From Ammonifex sp. (GTDB lineage Bacteria; Bacillota; Desulfotomaculia; Desulfotomaculales; Ammonificaceae), in the NCBI GenBank assembly GCA_003604985.1, contig QZIW01000041.1, positions 1 to 35,680 of the forward strand: 35,680 nucleotides of DNA, in the 5' to 3' direction. Shown here one piece after another: positions 1 through 6,703 of the stretch. How positions within the stretch are numbered: the stretch's first letter is position 1; every line of letters begins with the position of its first letter. The translations under genes were made by a program, and so were the position numbers. The notes under the pieces were generated by a model. It was given only the letters and a program-made list of their open reading frames with translations, was not told where the DNA came from and did no database searches.

Positions 1-153
1 ATCTATTTGGGCCGGCGGAGAAAGTTGCGCAACCGTCGAGAAATCCGGTCCCCACCAGAATACAAAAGAAGAACAAGGGGAAATGGTCTATCAAGAACTT
101 AAACAACCCGACTATAACTAAGAAAAATATCTGGTTTAACTATTACCAACCTA

Positions 154-181
154 TTGACTGGACAGGATAGACCGTGATAAT
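154..181 (+). promoter_or_regulatory. Likely vegetative (sigma-A type) promoter
   Basis: A TTGACT hexamer at 154-159 and GATAAT at 176-181 are separated by 16 bases, close to the Firmicute consensus. Transcription would begin near 188, about 40 bases before the GTG start at 228. This is the best promoter I can see in the window and probably drives the HTH gene, the cell-wall hydrolase and perhaps the tRNA cluster, since no terminator is visible between them. Confidence 0.6.
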
Positions 182-227
182 ATGGAATTATATATGGTAT
201 CCCAATCCGGTCAAGGAGGGATTCAGT

Positions 228-1073
228 GTGCCCGAAAGCGGCGAAAAAAATGTCCAAAAGGGCCGTCCCCGGATAAAGATCAGCTTGAGGGCCTTCAGGG
301 CGCTCTGCGAAGCGGGGCTCCCGGACGACGCGGTAGCGGAGGCCCTCAACGTCTCTCGCCCCACCGTTGTGAGGCTCCGCCAGGAGCACAGCATCTCCCC
401 GAACAGGAGGAGGGGGGAGCGCGGCCCCGGAAGGGCCAGAACACAGAAGACGTACTACGAAGAAACCAAAAGAGTCCTCGGCAACCCTAAAGTCGCGCGG
501 ACCCTCGGCGACGCTGCCCGTGAGTTCAGGAAAAGCGGCGGGGACGAAGTTAAGAGCTTTATCGCCACCGGGCTCGACCCCGCGCCCGTTCCGGTCTTTC
601 TCCCCGGCCCTTATACTTCCGACCCGGAAAAAACAAACATCACCACAGTCAAATACGTCCTTAAAGCCGAAGAGCGCGCCCAGCAGGCCGCGGTCGCCGG
701 CGTCCCCGGCCCGGCGGTCTTCCAGCTTGCCCGGGTGATTAAGACCGCTTCGGAGAGCGTCGTGCGCCGCCTCGCGGCGAAGGCGGTTTCAGAAGCCTTC
801 TTCGTGGGCCTTCATCAGACCGTGGACGCGGTCTGTTCCTGGGTGGAAAAGCTCAAACTCAACCTGGAAGACCTGTTCGAGAAGTCCCGCGAGCGTTGGG
901 GGGAAGTTAAAGAAAAAGCCCTGGCCTGGGCTCCCGTAAAAGAAGAAAAGAAGCCTCTCTTCCGGTTCCGCGCCCCTTCGGACAACCGCGTCCGCACCGG
1001 GAAGGTGGGAAGCGGGGGAGGCAGGCAGAACGTAGAAGCCCGGAGGGCCTTTGCCGCCGCCAACGGTTATTAA
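228..1073 (+). CDS. HTH DNA-binding protein, function unknown
   Basis: A 281-residue protein. I chose the GTG at 228 because AAGGAGG at 213-219 sits 8 bases upstream; the longer reading from 174 has no ribosome site and overlaps the promoter. Residues about 15-55 read as a helix-turn-helix of the resolvase/transposase kind (SLRAFRALCEAGLPDDAVAE followed by LNVSRPTVVRLRQE). A very basic stretch rich in R, G and K follows. The middle and the C-terminal tail (rich in K, E and W) resemble no family I know. It is first in a probable transcription unit with the downstream hydrolase (35-base gap). It may be a regulator or a DNA-processing accessory of the element; that is inference. Confidence 0.6.
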   Translation: MPESGEKNVQKGRPRIKISLRAFRALCEAGLPDDAVAEALNVSRPTVVRLRQEHSISPNRRRGERGPGRARTQKTYYEETKRVLGNPKVARTLGDAAREFRKSGGDEVKSFIATGLDPAPVPVFLPGPYTSDPEKTNITTVKYVLKAEERAQQAAVAGVPGPAVFQLARVIKTASESVVRRLAAKAVSEAFFVGLHQTVDAVCSWVEKLKLNLEDLFEKSRERWGEVKEKALAWAPVKEEKKPLFRFRAPSDNRVRTGKVGSGGGRQNVEARRAFAAANGY

Positions 1074-1108
1074 GCGCACGCGCGTACCCTCCGGCTCAAA
1101 AGGGGGTA

Positions 1109-2863
1109 ATGCGCCTGGACGAAGAAAACATTGTCCAACAACTGCTGTCGCGCGGCCTGTCCCAGGCGTTCCGCCTCGCCAGGCATTTCGGGAAGCAGCT
1201 TCTCAAGAAGCTCCTGATAAAGGTTCTTGCCTGGCTGGCTGCGGTTTTAGCCCCGTTTATCATTCCTGTCCTGATCGCGTTTTTGATCTTCGGTTTTCTC
1301 TGCTTCTCCGTCTTCATACTGCCTAAATACATAACCCTGGGCGGCTCCGGCGCTCCGGGAACGATGGTCGTCGAAGCGACCGGCTACACCCCCGAGTACG
1401 AGAGCACCGGCAAGAACCCGGGCGACCCCGGCTACGGGGTGACCGCGACCGGAACTAAAGCGAAGCGCGGCACGCTGGCCGTTGACCCCTCTGTGATCCC
1501 CTTCGGGACGAAGATGTATATTCCGGGCTACGGCTACGGGACAGCCGAGGACACAGGAGGCGCGATCAAAGGCAACAGAATAGACCTGTTTTTCGACGAC
1601 GTTGACGAAGCCCTCCAGTGGGGCAGGAAGATCGTTTCCATCAGGCTTTTCGGCAGAGGTAAAAAAAGCAACAACCCGGCGATTTTTACCTGGGGGGAAG
1701 GCGACACCGGCTGGCCTTTTGAGAAAGACGAAAAGCTCTTCCAGAAATACCTCAAGCTCGACTCCGACTGGTTCAATCAATTCCAGGGCCGCTCCGAGCT
1801 TCTTGCCGAAAAAGTTGACTCCGCCTCCGGGGACGCTGCGAACGAAGACGCTGCAGTGGGTTCTATTTGGGGTTCCTACTCCGAGGTCGTGAGTGAAAAA
1901 GACCAACTCAGGCCCCACCGCATTTCCTGGGGACTACTGGCCTCTATGGACAAAGTCTTAGGCGATCCCGTCGTCCACGGCCAGCACGGGGTGGAAGACG
2001 ACCAGGAGACGAAAGGGAGAAAGCCCGACCCCGACAAGCGTTTCAAGGAACTTGAGCCCAGGGAAATCGAATGGGAGGAGTTCGACCTCTACTACTACCA
2101 CTGGTGGGAGACGGAAACGGAAGACGGCTGGGAGAGCCACTCGGAAGAGTACACCAAGAAGATTAAGCTCCTCAAGCGCGTTGACACCTGCGAAGCCGAC
2201 TTTTCTTACGCCTGGAAGCCGAAAGTGATCGAACAAAAGTCCGAGCACTCCTACCTCAAGGTAATCGTTCCTCAGTGCGCGGGCGTTGAGAAAAAAGGCC
2301 CGCTGTACGCCAGGCTCAAGGAGACGCTCAACTCTTACGGCTTGATAAAGGACTCCAACGTGGAGCTTGTCCTTCAACTGGCGATGAACCTGGACGAAAC
2401 CTTTCAGGCCGACGTTCAGGGCTTTAACTCCCCTTATGACCTGGCGATACCCGACGTCCGTTTCACGGGAGAGCCCGGAGAAATCGGCTGGCCGTGTCCC
2501 GGAAACGTAAGCTCTCCTTTCGGCTACCGGACGGACCCCTTCACGGGGGCAAAAAAGTTCCACGCCGGGGTAGACATCGCCAATCGGGAGGGCACAGAGA
2601 TAAAAAGCGCCGCGAGCGGCGTGGTGATCTGGACCGGGTGGGCAGGCGGCTACGGAAAGCGCGTGGTCGTCGACCACGGCTCCTTCAGGACGGCCTACGC
2701 TCACTTAAAGGAGATCCTGGTCAGGCCCGGCCGGGAAGTGAAGGGAGGCGACGTCATTGGGCTGATGGGCTCCACGGGGAGGAGTGCCGGCCCGCACTTG
2801 CACTTCGAGGTGATCGTCAACGGGGAGTATGTGAATCCGGTGGAGTTTATTAGTAACCGCTAA
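1109..2863 (+). CDS. Membrane-anchored 3D-domain + M23 peptidase cell-wall hydrolase
   Basis: A 584-residue protein. Residues about 35-75 form a hydrophobic membrane segment. Residues about 90-175 are a 3D domain (RlpA/MltA-type double-psi barrel) with GTLAVDPSVIPFGTKMYIPG, AEDTGGAIKGNRIDLFF, and the aspartates that name the family. A charged linker rich in W, E and K follows. Residues about 465-582 are an M23/LytM endopeptidase (SPFGYRTDP, FHAGVDIA, YAHL, GPHLHFEV, giving the HxxxD and HxH zinc ligands). The pairing suggests an enzyme that opens peptidoglycan locally, as VirB1/CwlT-like proteins do for conjugation machines. AGGGGG lies only a few bases before the ATG. Family assignment is firm; the conjugation role is inferred from context. 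Confidence 0.85.
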   Translation: MRLDEENIVQQLLSRGLSQAFRLARHFGKQLLKKLLIKVLAWLAAVLAPFIIPVLIAFLIFGFLCFSVFILPKYITLGGSGAPGTMVVEATGYTPEYESTGKNPGDPGYGVTATGTKAKRGTLAVDPSVIPFGTKMYIPGYGYGTAEDTGGAIKGNRIDLFFDDVDEALQWGRKIVSIRLFGRGKKSNNPAIFTWGEGDTGWPFEKDEKLFQKYLKLDSDWFNQFQGRSELLAEKVDSASGDAANEDAAVGSIWGSYSEVVSEKDQLRPHRISWGLLASMDKVLGDPVVHGQHGVEDDQETKGRKPDPDKRFKELEPREIEWEEFDLYYYHWWETETEDGWESHSEEYTKKIKLLKRVDTCEADFSYAWKPKVIEQKSEHSYLKVIVPQCAGVEKKGPLYARLKETLNSYGLIKDSNVELVLQLAMNLDETFQADVQGFNSPYDLAIPDVRFTGEPGEIGWPCPGNVSSPFGYRTDPFTGAKKFHAGVDIANREGTEIKSAASGVVIWTGWAGGYGKRVVVDHGSFRTAYAHLKEILVRPGREVKGGDVIGLMGSTGRSAGPHLHFEVIVNGEYVNPVEFISNR

Positions 2864-2881
2864 AAAAGCAAAACGCTGCAA

Positions 2882-2956
2882 TAGAGCGTCGTCCAAACGG
2901 CAGGACGCCGGGCTTTGAACCCGGAAACGCTGGTTCGAGCCCAGCAGTTCCAGCCA
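2882..2956 (+). tRNA. tRNA-Gln(TTG), degenerate acceptor stem
   Basis: The D arm (GTCC/GGAC), anticodon arm (CCGGG-CTTTGAA-CCCGG, anticodon TTG), T arm (GCTGG-TTCGAGC-CCAGC) and a GCCA end are all present. The 5' seven bases (TAGAGCG, 2882-2888) do not pair well with the 3' strand (AGTTCCA, 2946-2952), so the acceptor stem is broken or recombined. It lies 18 bases after the hydrolase stop and is followed at once by two further tRNA-like genes. It may be a pseudo-tRNA. Confidence 0.65.
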
Positions 2957-2958
2957 GC

Positions 2959-3035
2959 ACCCCGGTAGCTTAAACAGCGAGAGCCCCCACCTTGTAAGCA
3001 AAAAGGTGCGGGTTCGATTCCTGTCCGGGGCATCA
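2959..3035 (+). tRNA. tRNA-Thr(TGT)-like gene, probably degenerate
   Basis: The acceptor strands ACCCCGG (2959-2965) and CCGGGGC (3025-3031) pair at six of seven positions, the D arm GCTT/GAGC is present, and the T arm is GCGGG-TTCGATT-CCTGT. The loop CTTGTAA would give anticodon TGT, but the 3' side of the anticodon stem reads GCAAAAAGG instead of a complement to CCCAC, so the anticodon stem cannot form normally. A six-pair CACCTT/AAGGTG alternative gives a nine-base loop. The end is ATCA, not CCA. Either a decayed tRNA or an unusual one. Confidence 0.5.
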
Positions 3036-3038
3036 AGT

Positions 3039-3113
3039 GCGCTCGTAGCTCAACGGAAGAGCAACGGCCTTTTAAGCCGTGGGGTGGGGGTTCGAGTCCC
3101 TCCGGGCGCACCA
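3039..3113 (+). tRNA. tRNA-Lys(TTT)
   Basis: A canonical cloverleaf: acceptor GCGCTCG/CGGGCGC, D arm AGCTC/GAGC, anticodon arm ACGGC-CTTTTAA-GCCGT with anticodon TTT, T arm GGGGG-TTCGAGT-CCCTC, and an encoded CCA end. It is the only one of the three clustered tRNA genes that looks fully intact. Lys-TTT tRNA is a frequent target of anticodon nucleases, and mobile elements often carry spare copies. Confidence 0.92.
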
Positions 3114-3194
3114 AAAAAGTCACTAGGAGGCGACATCGTTAACAAGCTTAAGAACTCCAAGACGCCGACACTTTAGTATGGGAGGTGTCCTGAC

Positions 3195-3244
3195 GGCGCT
3201 CCTCCCTTGATTTCAATCAAGGGTATCCGCGCCGGGGAATTTCT
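3195..3244 (+). mobile_element. Solitary right end of a HEARO/IscB-type IS element
   Basis: An outer stem GGCGC/GCGCC (3195-3199 with 3229-3233) encloses TCCTCC and a perfect 9-bp hairpin CCCTTGATT/AATCAAGGG. The segment then runs to ATTTCT and directly abuts ATGA at 3245. The same architecture ends the two IsrB elements at 12451-12499 and 18220-18268. No nuclease gene or clear omega RNA precedes it; the 3121-3190 stretch may be eroded element sequence. It is most likely the scar or minimal relic of a third element. Confidence 0.55.
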
Positions 3245-3643
3245 ATGAGGGTTTTATACCAGTGTGAAATCTGCCGCCGCATTTTTCAAGAGAAAGAAGA
3301 AGCTGAACGGTGTGAAGCGCGGGGGAAGCCGCAGGAATACCCTGTTGGGATGTTGTTTGCTTCAGGGTACAGCGACATTGTGTTTGCCGTTGCCCGAAAC
3401 AACGTCGATGGCCACGCTAATTTTATCAGCGCGTGGGCGGCGCGGGACAACGGTTACGGTGATAATTACAATAAAACCTGCACCTGCTTATGTAGTGGCG
3501 AAGCAATGTCCTCGCCTGACCGTTCACTTCCTGCGTTTCAACGAATAGTTTCCAATCTTACGGACAGAAACATCCCTGTGGCCATATGGGACGGTGAGAA
3601 ACCGGTGGCATTGGAAGAGTTTCTTGCAGAATGCGCGTGTTAA
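3245..3643 (+). CDS. Hypothetical protein with N-terminal zinc-finger-like motif
   Basis: A 132-residue protein beginning MRVLYQCEICRRIF: the CxxC at residues 7-10 with a further Cys near residue 23 looks like half of a small zinc finger of the C2H2/FYDLN-like sort seen in many phage and plasmid proteins. Additional Cys residues cluster around residues 78-82 and at the C-terminus (AECAC). No known fold recognised beyond that. The start ATG lies exactly at the end of the IS right end, so the native ribosome site has been replaced; only a weak GGGGAA is nearby. The 3' end overlaps the next gene by 13 bases, implying translational coupling. Confidence 0.55.
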   Translation: MRVLYQCEICRRIFQEKEEAERCEARGKPQEYPVGMLFASGYSDIVFAVARNNVDGHANFISAWAARDNGYGDNYNKTCTCLCSGEAMSSPDRSLPAFQRIVSNLTDRNIPVAIWDGEKPVALEEFLAECAC

Positions 3644-4413
3644 TCTGCGGTGACCGCAACTGGACTGACTACGCCGCAATCTTGCGAGAACTGTCAAGGT
3701 TCCCGCCAGGCACCACCATTATCGAAGGAGGGTGTTGCGGCGCGGACAGGCTTGCCGCGGAAATAGCGCGAGAACTCGGTTTCAAGGTTACAGAGTTTCA
3801 CGCCGATTGGCAACGGTACGGCCGGGCCGCCGGCCCCATCCGCAACCGGCGGATGCTGGACGAAGGCAGGCCCGACCTTGTCCTGGCGTTTCACGCCGAT
3901 ATAAAAAAGTCGCGCGGGACGGCGGATATGGTGCGGCAGGCGCGCAGAGCCGGTGTGCCCGTGCAGGAGGAAATTCTGTTGCAGAAAAATCCAGGCTTGG
4001 CTTTGGAGCAGACCAAAAACCTGCCTTCTGAATCAGAGGAAGAATTCAACGGGCCGTTCGGCCCTATCCCTCCAGAGGTCGTCGAGCGTGTCAGAAGACG
4101 CTATGGCCTCTGCGCCGACCAGGTGCTCCAAGAGGCCAAAGACCCGCGCTTTTGCAACCCGATTTTGGTAACCCACAACGGCGAAACGGTCAGCCGCGCG
4201 GAGGAGTTTTACAACCGGCCCTGGTCGCTTGCGGAGCCCGAGCCCGGCAGCCTTACGGAGTATTACCGCAAAAGCGGGATCATTGTCCCGTGTAACGACG
4301 GTTGGAAGTTTATTAAGAAAGGAGATGGTAGCGGTGCGCTTGTTAGTAATATTGTTCACGCTGATGATGGTGTTAGCGACGCCCGCGTTTGCCCAGGAGC
4401 ACGCGCAGAATAG
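3631..4413 (+). CDS. DUF2493 (YspA-type, SLOG superfamily) protein
   Basis: A 260-residue protein. Residues 1-112 match the DUF2493/YspA SLOG domain: VLICGDRNWTD, TTIIEGGCCGADRLA, ADWQRYGRAAGPIRNRRML and PDLVLAFHAD. SLOG domains form Rossmann-like folds that bind nucleotides or nucleotide-derived signals; DUF2493 members are common on phages and plasmids and their activity is mostly undefined. Residues 113-260 are an extension without recognised domain, possibly a second small module (PIPPEVVERVRRRYGL...). It overlaps the preceding gene by 13 bases and its 3' part overlaps the start of the following membrane-protein gene. Confidence 0.8.
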   Translation: MRVLICGDRNWTDYAAILRELSRFPPGTTIIEGGCCGADRLAAEIARELGFKVTEFHADWQRYGRAAGPIRNRRMLDEGRPDLVLAFHADIKKSRGTADMVRQARRAGVPVQEEILLQKNPGLALEQTKNLPSESEEEFNGPFGPIPPEVVERVRRRYGLCADQVLQEAKDPRFCNPILVTHNGETVSRAEEFYNRPWSLAEPEPGSLTEYYRKSGIIVPCNDGWKFIKKGDGSGALVSNIVHADDGVSDARVCPGARAE

Positions 4414-4753
4414 CCAGGGAGCTCAGGGCAGCGCTCACGGCGCTTCCAATGCCCCCGCTAAAAAGACAATAGACGAAATCCGGCCGATCCCGCCGGATGA
4501 GATCGTGAAGTCCGCCGAAAAGGTCGGCGGCAACGTGGTCAAGCTCGGCCAGGGAGTGGCAAAGCAGTTGGTTCCGGTCTCTTTAATTGCCGCAGCTCTC
4601 TTAATCCTGGTCGGCGCGGCGGTGGCGAGCATAACCAAGAGCTTTCTAAAGGCGGGTTTCGGTGTTTTGGCCGGAATAGTAGTGCTCTACCTATTAGTCT
4701 TTCACTACGATAAGATCGTCGGCGGCTTCAAAGGTTTGGGTGTGGGAAACTGA
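4334..4753 (+). CDS. VirB2/TrbC-like small exported membrane protein (putative pilin)
   Basis: A 139-residue protein. The GTG at 4334 is preferred because AAAGGAG at 4318-4324 is 9 bases upstream; the ATG at 4325 touches that site. A signal peptide (LLVILFTLMMVLATPAFA, cleavage after AFA) is followed by a polar segment and two hydrophobic helices near residues 80-105 and 108-125 with a tiny loop, the layout of VirB2/TrbC-type conjugation pilins. No sequence signature proves this. The gene starts inside the end of the SLOG gene in another frame (80 bases overlap) and is followed by a palindrome and hairpin leader. Confidence 0.5.
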   Translation: MRLLVILFTLMMVLATPAFAQEHAQNSQGAQGSAHGASNAPAKKTIDEIRPIPPDEIVKSAEKVGGNVVKLGQGVAKQLVPVSLIAAALLILVGAAVASITKSFLKAGFGVLAGIVVLYLLVFHYDKIVGGFKGLGVGN

Positions 4754-4755
4754 CC

Positions 4756-4771
4756 GGGCACGCGCGTGCCC
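4756..4771 (+). promoter_or_regulatory. 16-bp perfect palindrome GGGCACGCGCGTGCCC (copy 1)
   Basis: A perfect inverted repeat directly after the stop codon at 4753, extended by one base pair on each side (18 bp in all). It shares the core GCACGCGCGTGC and the preceding GACCG with the palindromes at 8469 and 27220, which each lie just upstream of a parB-like gene. Candidate operator or parS-like ParB site; alternatively an RNA hairpin. Confidence 0.5.
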
Positions 4772-4789
4772 GATTGGTTTGTTTTCGAA

Positions 4790-4848
4790 AAACACCTCCT
4801 GCTTGCCGGGCTTCGTGCCCGGTTTTTCTTTTTCAGGAGGTGTTTGCG
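4790..4848 (+). promoter_or_regulatory. Hairpin/T-run leader abutting a sequestered Shine-Dalgarno (copy 1)
   Basis: The stem CCGGGC/GCCCGG (4806-4811 with 4817-4822) plus a T-rich tract is a textbook intrinsic terminator, yet the ribosome site CAGGAGGTG follows it directly. In addition AAACACCTCCTG at 4790-4801 is a perfect 12-base complement of CAGGAGGTGTTT at 4834-4845, so a larger fold would hide the ribosome site. The hairpin-to-SD segment recurs identically over 41 bases near 6066. It looks like an attenuator or translational switch for the gene at 4849. Confidence 0.55.
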
Positions 4849-5352
4849 TTGAAAAAAGAAGGGCCGGGCGAGCTGACACGGTTGGAGAACGCGGGATCCT
4901 CAGGAGTATGGCGGGCCCTTTTTGCGGCATTGCTGTGTATTTGCCGTATGCTGGCGGTCATGCTGGCGGTGATGCTTGTACTTCCTTTGGCCTTAAGCAA
5001 GGCGATTCTGGCATCCGTTGCCGCGGGATGGCTGCCGCCGAAAGCTGCGGTGATGGCGTATTTGCTTCCCTTGCCCTTCTTCCTGAGCCTTGCCGTGCTG
5101 TGCCCCCTTGCGCTACTTTTACGGAGTAGAGCACGCTGGGCGCAGATGCTGTACCGCGTGTTTGCAGGCGACACCGAGCAATGTGTGGACCGGGTGTTGA
5201 GCTGTTTCTTCAGTTCGGCGTCGCTACCGAGAGAGCCAGGCGGCGAGTTTGCCGCTGAGGGTAATATAGGCTACCAGAAAAAGAAGTGCCTGTATGCCAA
5301 CAGCCCAGGCGTGGAGAAAATTGATAGCCCACCGGACAAAGCCGAAAACTAA
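4849..5352 (+). CDS. Hypothetical membrane protein, probably 3'-truncated
   Basis: A 167-residue protein starting at TTG 4849, 8 bases after AGGAGGTG. Two or three hydrophobic helices lie at about residues 25-58 and 72-95 (ALLCICRMLAVMLAVMLVLP and LPLPFFLSLAVLCPLALLL). The C-terminal 45 residues after about position 5224 are translated from DNA that is the antisense of the convergent gene 5224-5973, where base composition also changes. I infer that the original gene ended elsewhere and was cut by arrival of the AT-richer insert. No family recognised. Confidence 0.5.
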   Translation: MKKEGPGELTRLENAGSSGVWRALFAALLCICRMLAVMLAVMLVLPLALSKAILASVAAGWLPPKAAVMAYLLPLPFFLSLAVLCPLALLLRSRARWAQMLYRVFAGDTEQCVDRVLSCFFSSASLPREPGGEFAAEGNIGYQKKKCLYANSPGVEKIDSPPDKAEN

Positions 5353-5973
5353 CTGGTTGCGGACGGCTACAAACCGGATTAGGACGACAAGCGATTGCGA
5401 AAATGCTATGAACATAGCCATAGCCAGCGCAACTAATCCAAAAAACTGGTACGCGGGTTGAAAGCCCAGAGGGTCTAACCTGAATGCGTCAAGGCCCTTC
5501 GTCCGGATCGATTGGAGGTAGGCGGTATAGGCAGGTTCGCTGAGGGAGCGGGAAAAGAGGTGAAAAATGTATGCAGATGCTGCAATACAGAGCAAACTCC
5601 AGATTGACCAAAGATTGAACCTGTCAATTGCCTTGTCCCGGAGCAAGGTTAACACCACAAACGACAGGATGGACGAGGCAAAGAACAAGAGGAGCAACCA
5701 GCCGAATTGAAGGATCTGGCTCTGATACTTTGATAGAAGCATAGCGGCAAACACTGCAGCAAAAAACGCGGCTATAAGGTAGGTGATGACGTCGGAATTG
5801 GACTCTGCTTCGGTCCTGAAAGCCCTACCGGAATAGCCCTGTGTGAGTACAATGTGCCGAAAGACCATCTCACCTTCTGGGCCGGAGTTTGGCTTTCGTG
5901 CAAAAAACACACCTGTTGCCAATCCCGCAACAACGCTAATAGCGAAGTTGAGAATTATTTCCGTCGGCGTCAA
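5224..5973 (-). CDS. Multi-pass membrane protein, unknown function
   Basis: A 249-residue protein with about five or six hydrophobic helices (residues 5-22, 62-80, 88-110, 122-140, 175-205, 220-243). The TTG start at 5973 has AAGGAGG 7 bases upstream. There are no recognisable catalytic motifs. It reads opposite to its left neighbours, and its 3' end overlaps the tail of the gene at 4849-5352 by 129 bases in convergent orientation. It marks the left side of a lower-GC insert that ends near 8055. Confidence 0.65.
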   Translation of the reverse strand: MTPTEIILNFAISVVAGLATGVFFARKPNSGPEGEMVFRHIVLTQGYSGRAFRTEAESNSDVITYLIAAFFAAVFAAMLLSKYQSQILQFGWLLLLFFASSILSFVVLTLLRDKAIDRFNLWSIWSLLCIAASAYIFHLFSRSLSEPAYTAYLQSIRTKGLDAFRLDPLGFQPAYQFFGLVALAMAMFIAFSQSLVVLIRFVAVRNQLVFGFVRWAINFLHAWAVGIQALLFLVAYITLSGKLAAWLSR

Positions 5974-6046
5974 AACAAATCCTCCTTAAACGCTTTCAGT
6001 TCGAGTAAAAGATAATTTTTCCTTTTTTTCAGACAGCAACGCTTTC

Positions 6047-6108
6047 TATAATTTGCGATCAGACACCGGGCTTCGTGCCCGGTTTTTCTTTTTCAGGAGG
6101 TGTTTGTA
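6047..6108 (+). promoter_or_regulatory. Hairpin/T-run/SD leader (copy 2) with upstream TATAAT
   Basis: TATAAT at 6047-6052 precedes the hairpin CCGGGC/GCCCGG (6066-6082), a T-rich tract and AGGAGGTG. The preceding bases ATAATTTGCGATCA also occur before copy 4 at 27063. If TATAAT is a -10 element the transcript would start just before the hairpin, making it a 5'-terminal attenuator. No convincing -35 is visible. Drives the microprotein at 6109. Confidence 0.45.
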
Positions 6109-6189
6109 ATGAAAGTTGTGCTCTTCTTCTATCGCGGGAAGGCCAAAGACCTGCTCGCCGCCCTGGAAATCAGGAGGTGTTTTTATTGA
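6109..6189 (+). CDS. 26-residue microprotein, copy A (divergent C-terminus)
   Basis: ATG start 9 bases after AGGAGG. The first 20 residues (MKVVLFFYRGKAKDLLAALE) match the microproteins at 8104 and 27121; the last six (IRRCFY) differ because the sequence runs into a second CAGGAGGTG ribosome site. Several differences from the other copies are silent (for example GTT/GTC, TAT/TAC, AAG/AAA). It is probably a relic or variant of the intact 26-residue gene. Function unknown; the hydrophobic N-terminus plus basic middle suggests membrane or nucleic-acid association, which is only a guess. Confidence 0.5.
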   Translation: MKVVLFFYRGKAKDLLAALEIRRCFY

Positions 6190-6320
6190 AAAACAAGAGG
6201 TACCGATTTTAGTTGTTCGCCGAAAAGGGCGCTGTTCCCCAGGACATACGGATTGCCGTGGAGGATGTTAAGGAACTGGCGGTTCAACGCAAATGGCGCC
6301 ATTATCCCGGGGCGTCATAA
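6186..6320 (+). pseudogene. Short degenerate ORF with in-frame TAG
   Basis: From TTG 6186, preceded by CAGGAGGTG, the frame reads MKNKRYRF, hits TAG at 6210-6212, then continues open as LFAEKGAVPQDIRIAVEDVK and a further 15 residues to TAA at 6318. The open stretch after the stop looks protein-like, so I regard it as a small gene broken by one nonsense mutation. No family recognised. Confidence 0.3.
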
Positions 6321-6355
6321 TTAAGCCTTATGCAAAACTGTTTTAGAATATATCT

Positions 6356-6703
6356 ATGAACAAAGAAGCGTTGAAACAGCAGGGGGTGCTGTGCTTGGTG
6401 GTTTTACTTATTATACTTATTATCTCTTTATCCTTGGGTCGTTTCGCCGTATCGAGTGACACTCGTAGTTCGAAAGGATTTCTTATTCGGCTCCCTGCGT
6501 GGTTAATCAAAGTCCTTTTTGGCAGCAAAAACAATGTTGTTCCAGTGGAACTATTAATGTTTCAGGTAGGCAATGTTCTTCTTTTAGGTATGCTATTCTT
6601 TGTTCAAATGTCAAACAGTTGTATAGGTATTCATCGGATGGTTTTTGCTTCTTGGGAGGCTTTTTCTGTGGTCTTGTTACTTGGGATAGCGTTTAGGAGA
6701 TAG
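6356..6703 (+). CDS. Small hypothetical membrane protein
   Basis: A 115-residue protein with a strong N-terminal hydrophobic helix (residues 11-30, rich in L, V and I), a second around residues 66-84 and a third at 96-112. There is no clear ribosome site before the ATG. AT-rich, like its neighbours. Its last 73 bases overlap the convergent gene 6631-7431. Not recognised; a moderate chance exists that it is not expressed. Confidence 0.4.
   Translation: MNKEALKQQGVLCLVVLLIILIISLSLGRFAVSSDTRSSKGFLIRLPAWLIKVLFGSKNNVVPVELLMFQVGNVLLLGMLFFVQMSNSCIGIHRMVFASWEAFSVVLLLGIAFRR

Noticed and set aside
1958-2704. Long minus-strand reading frame opposite the cell-wall hydrolase (and similar ones opposite 24500-25501, 25789-26553, 10114-11052)
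   Set aside because: These are antisense shadows of clear genes in GC-rich DNA, without ribosome sites or recognisable domains.
4325-4333. ATG 4325 as start of the VirB2-like gene
   Set aside because: It directly touches the AAAGGAG ribosome site; GTG 4334 has proper spacing and keeps the signal peptide intact.
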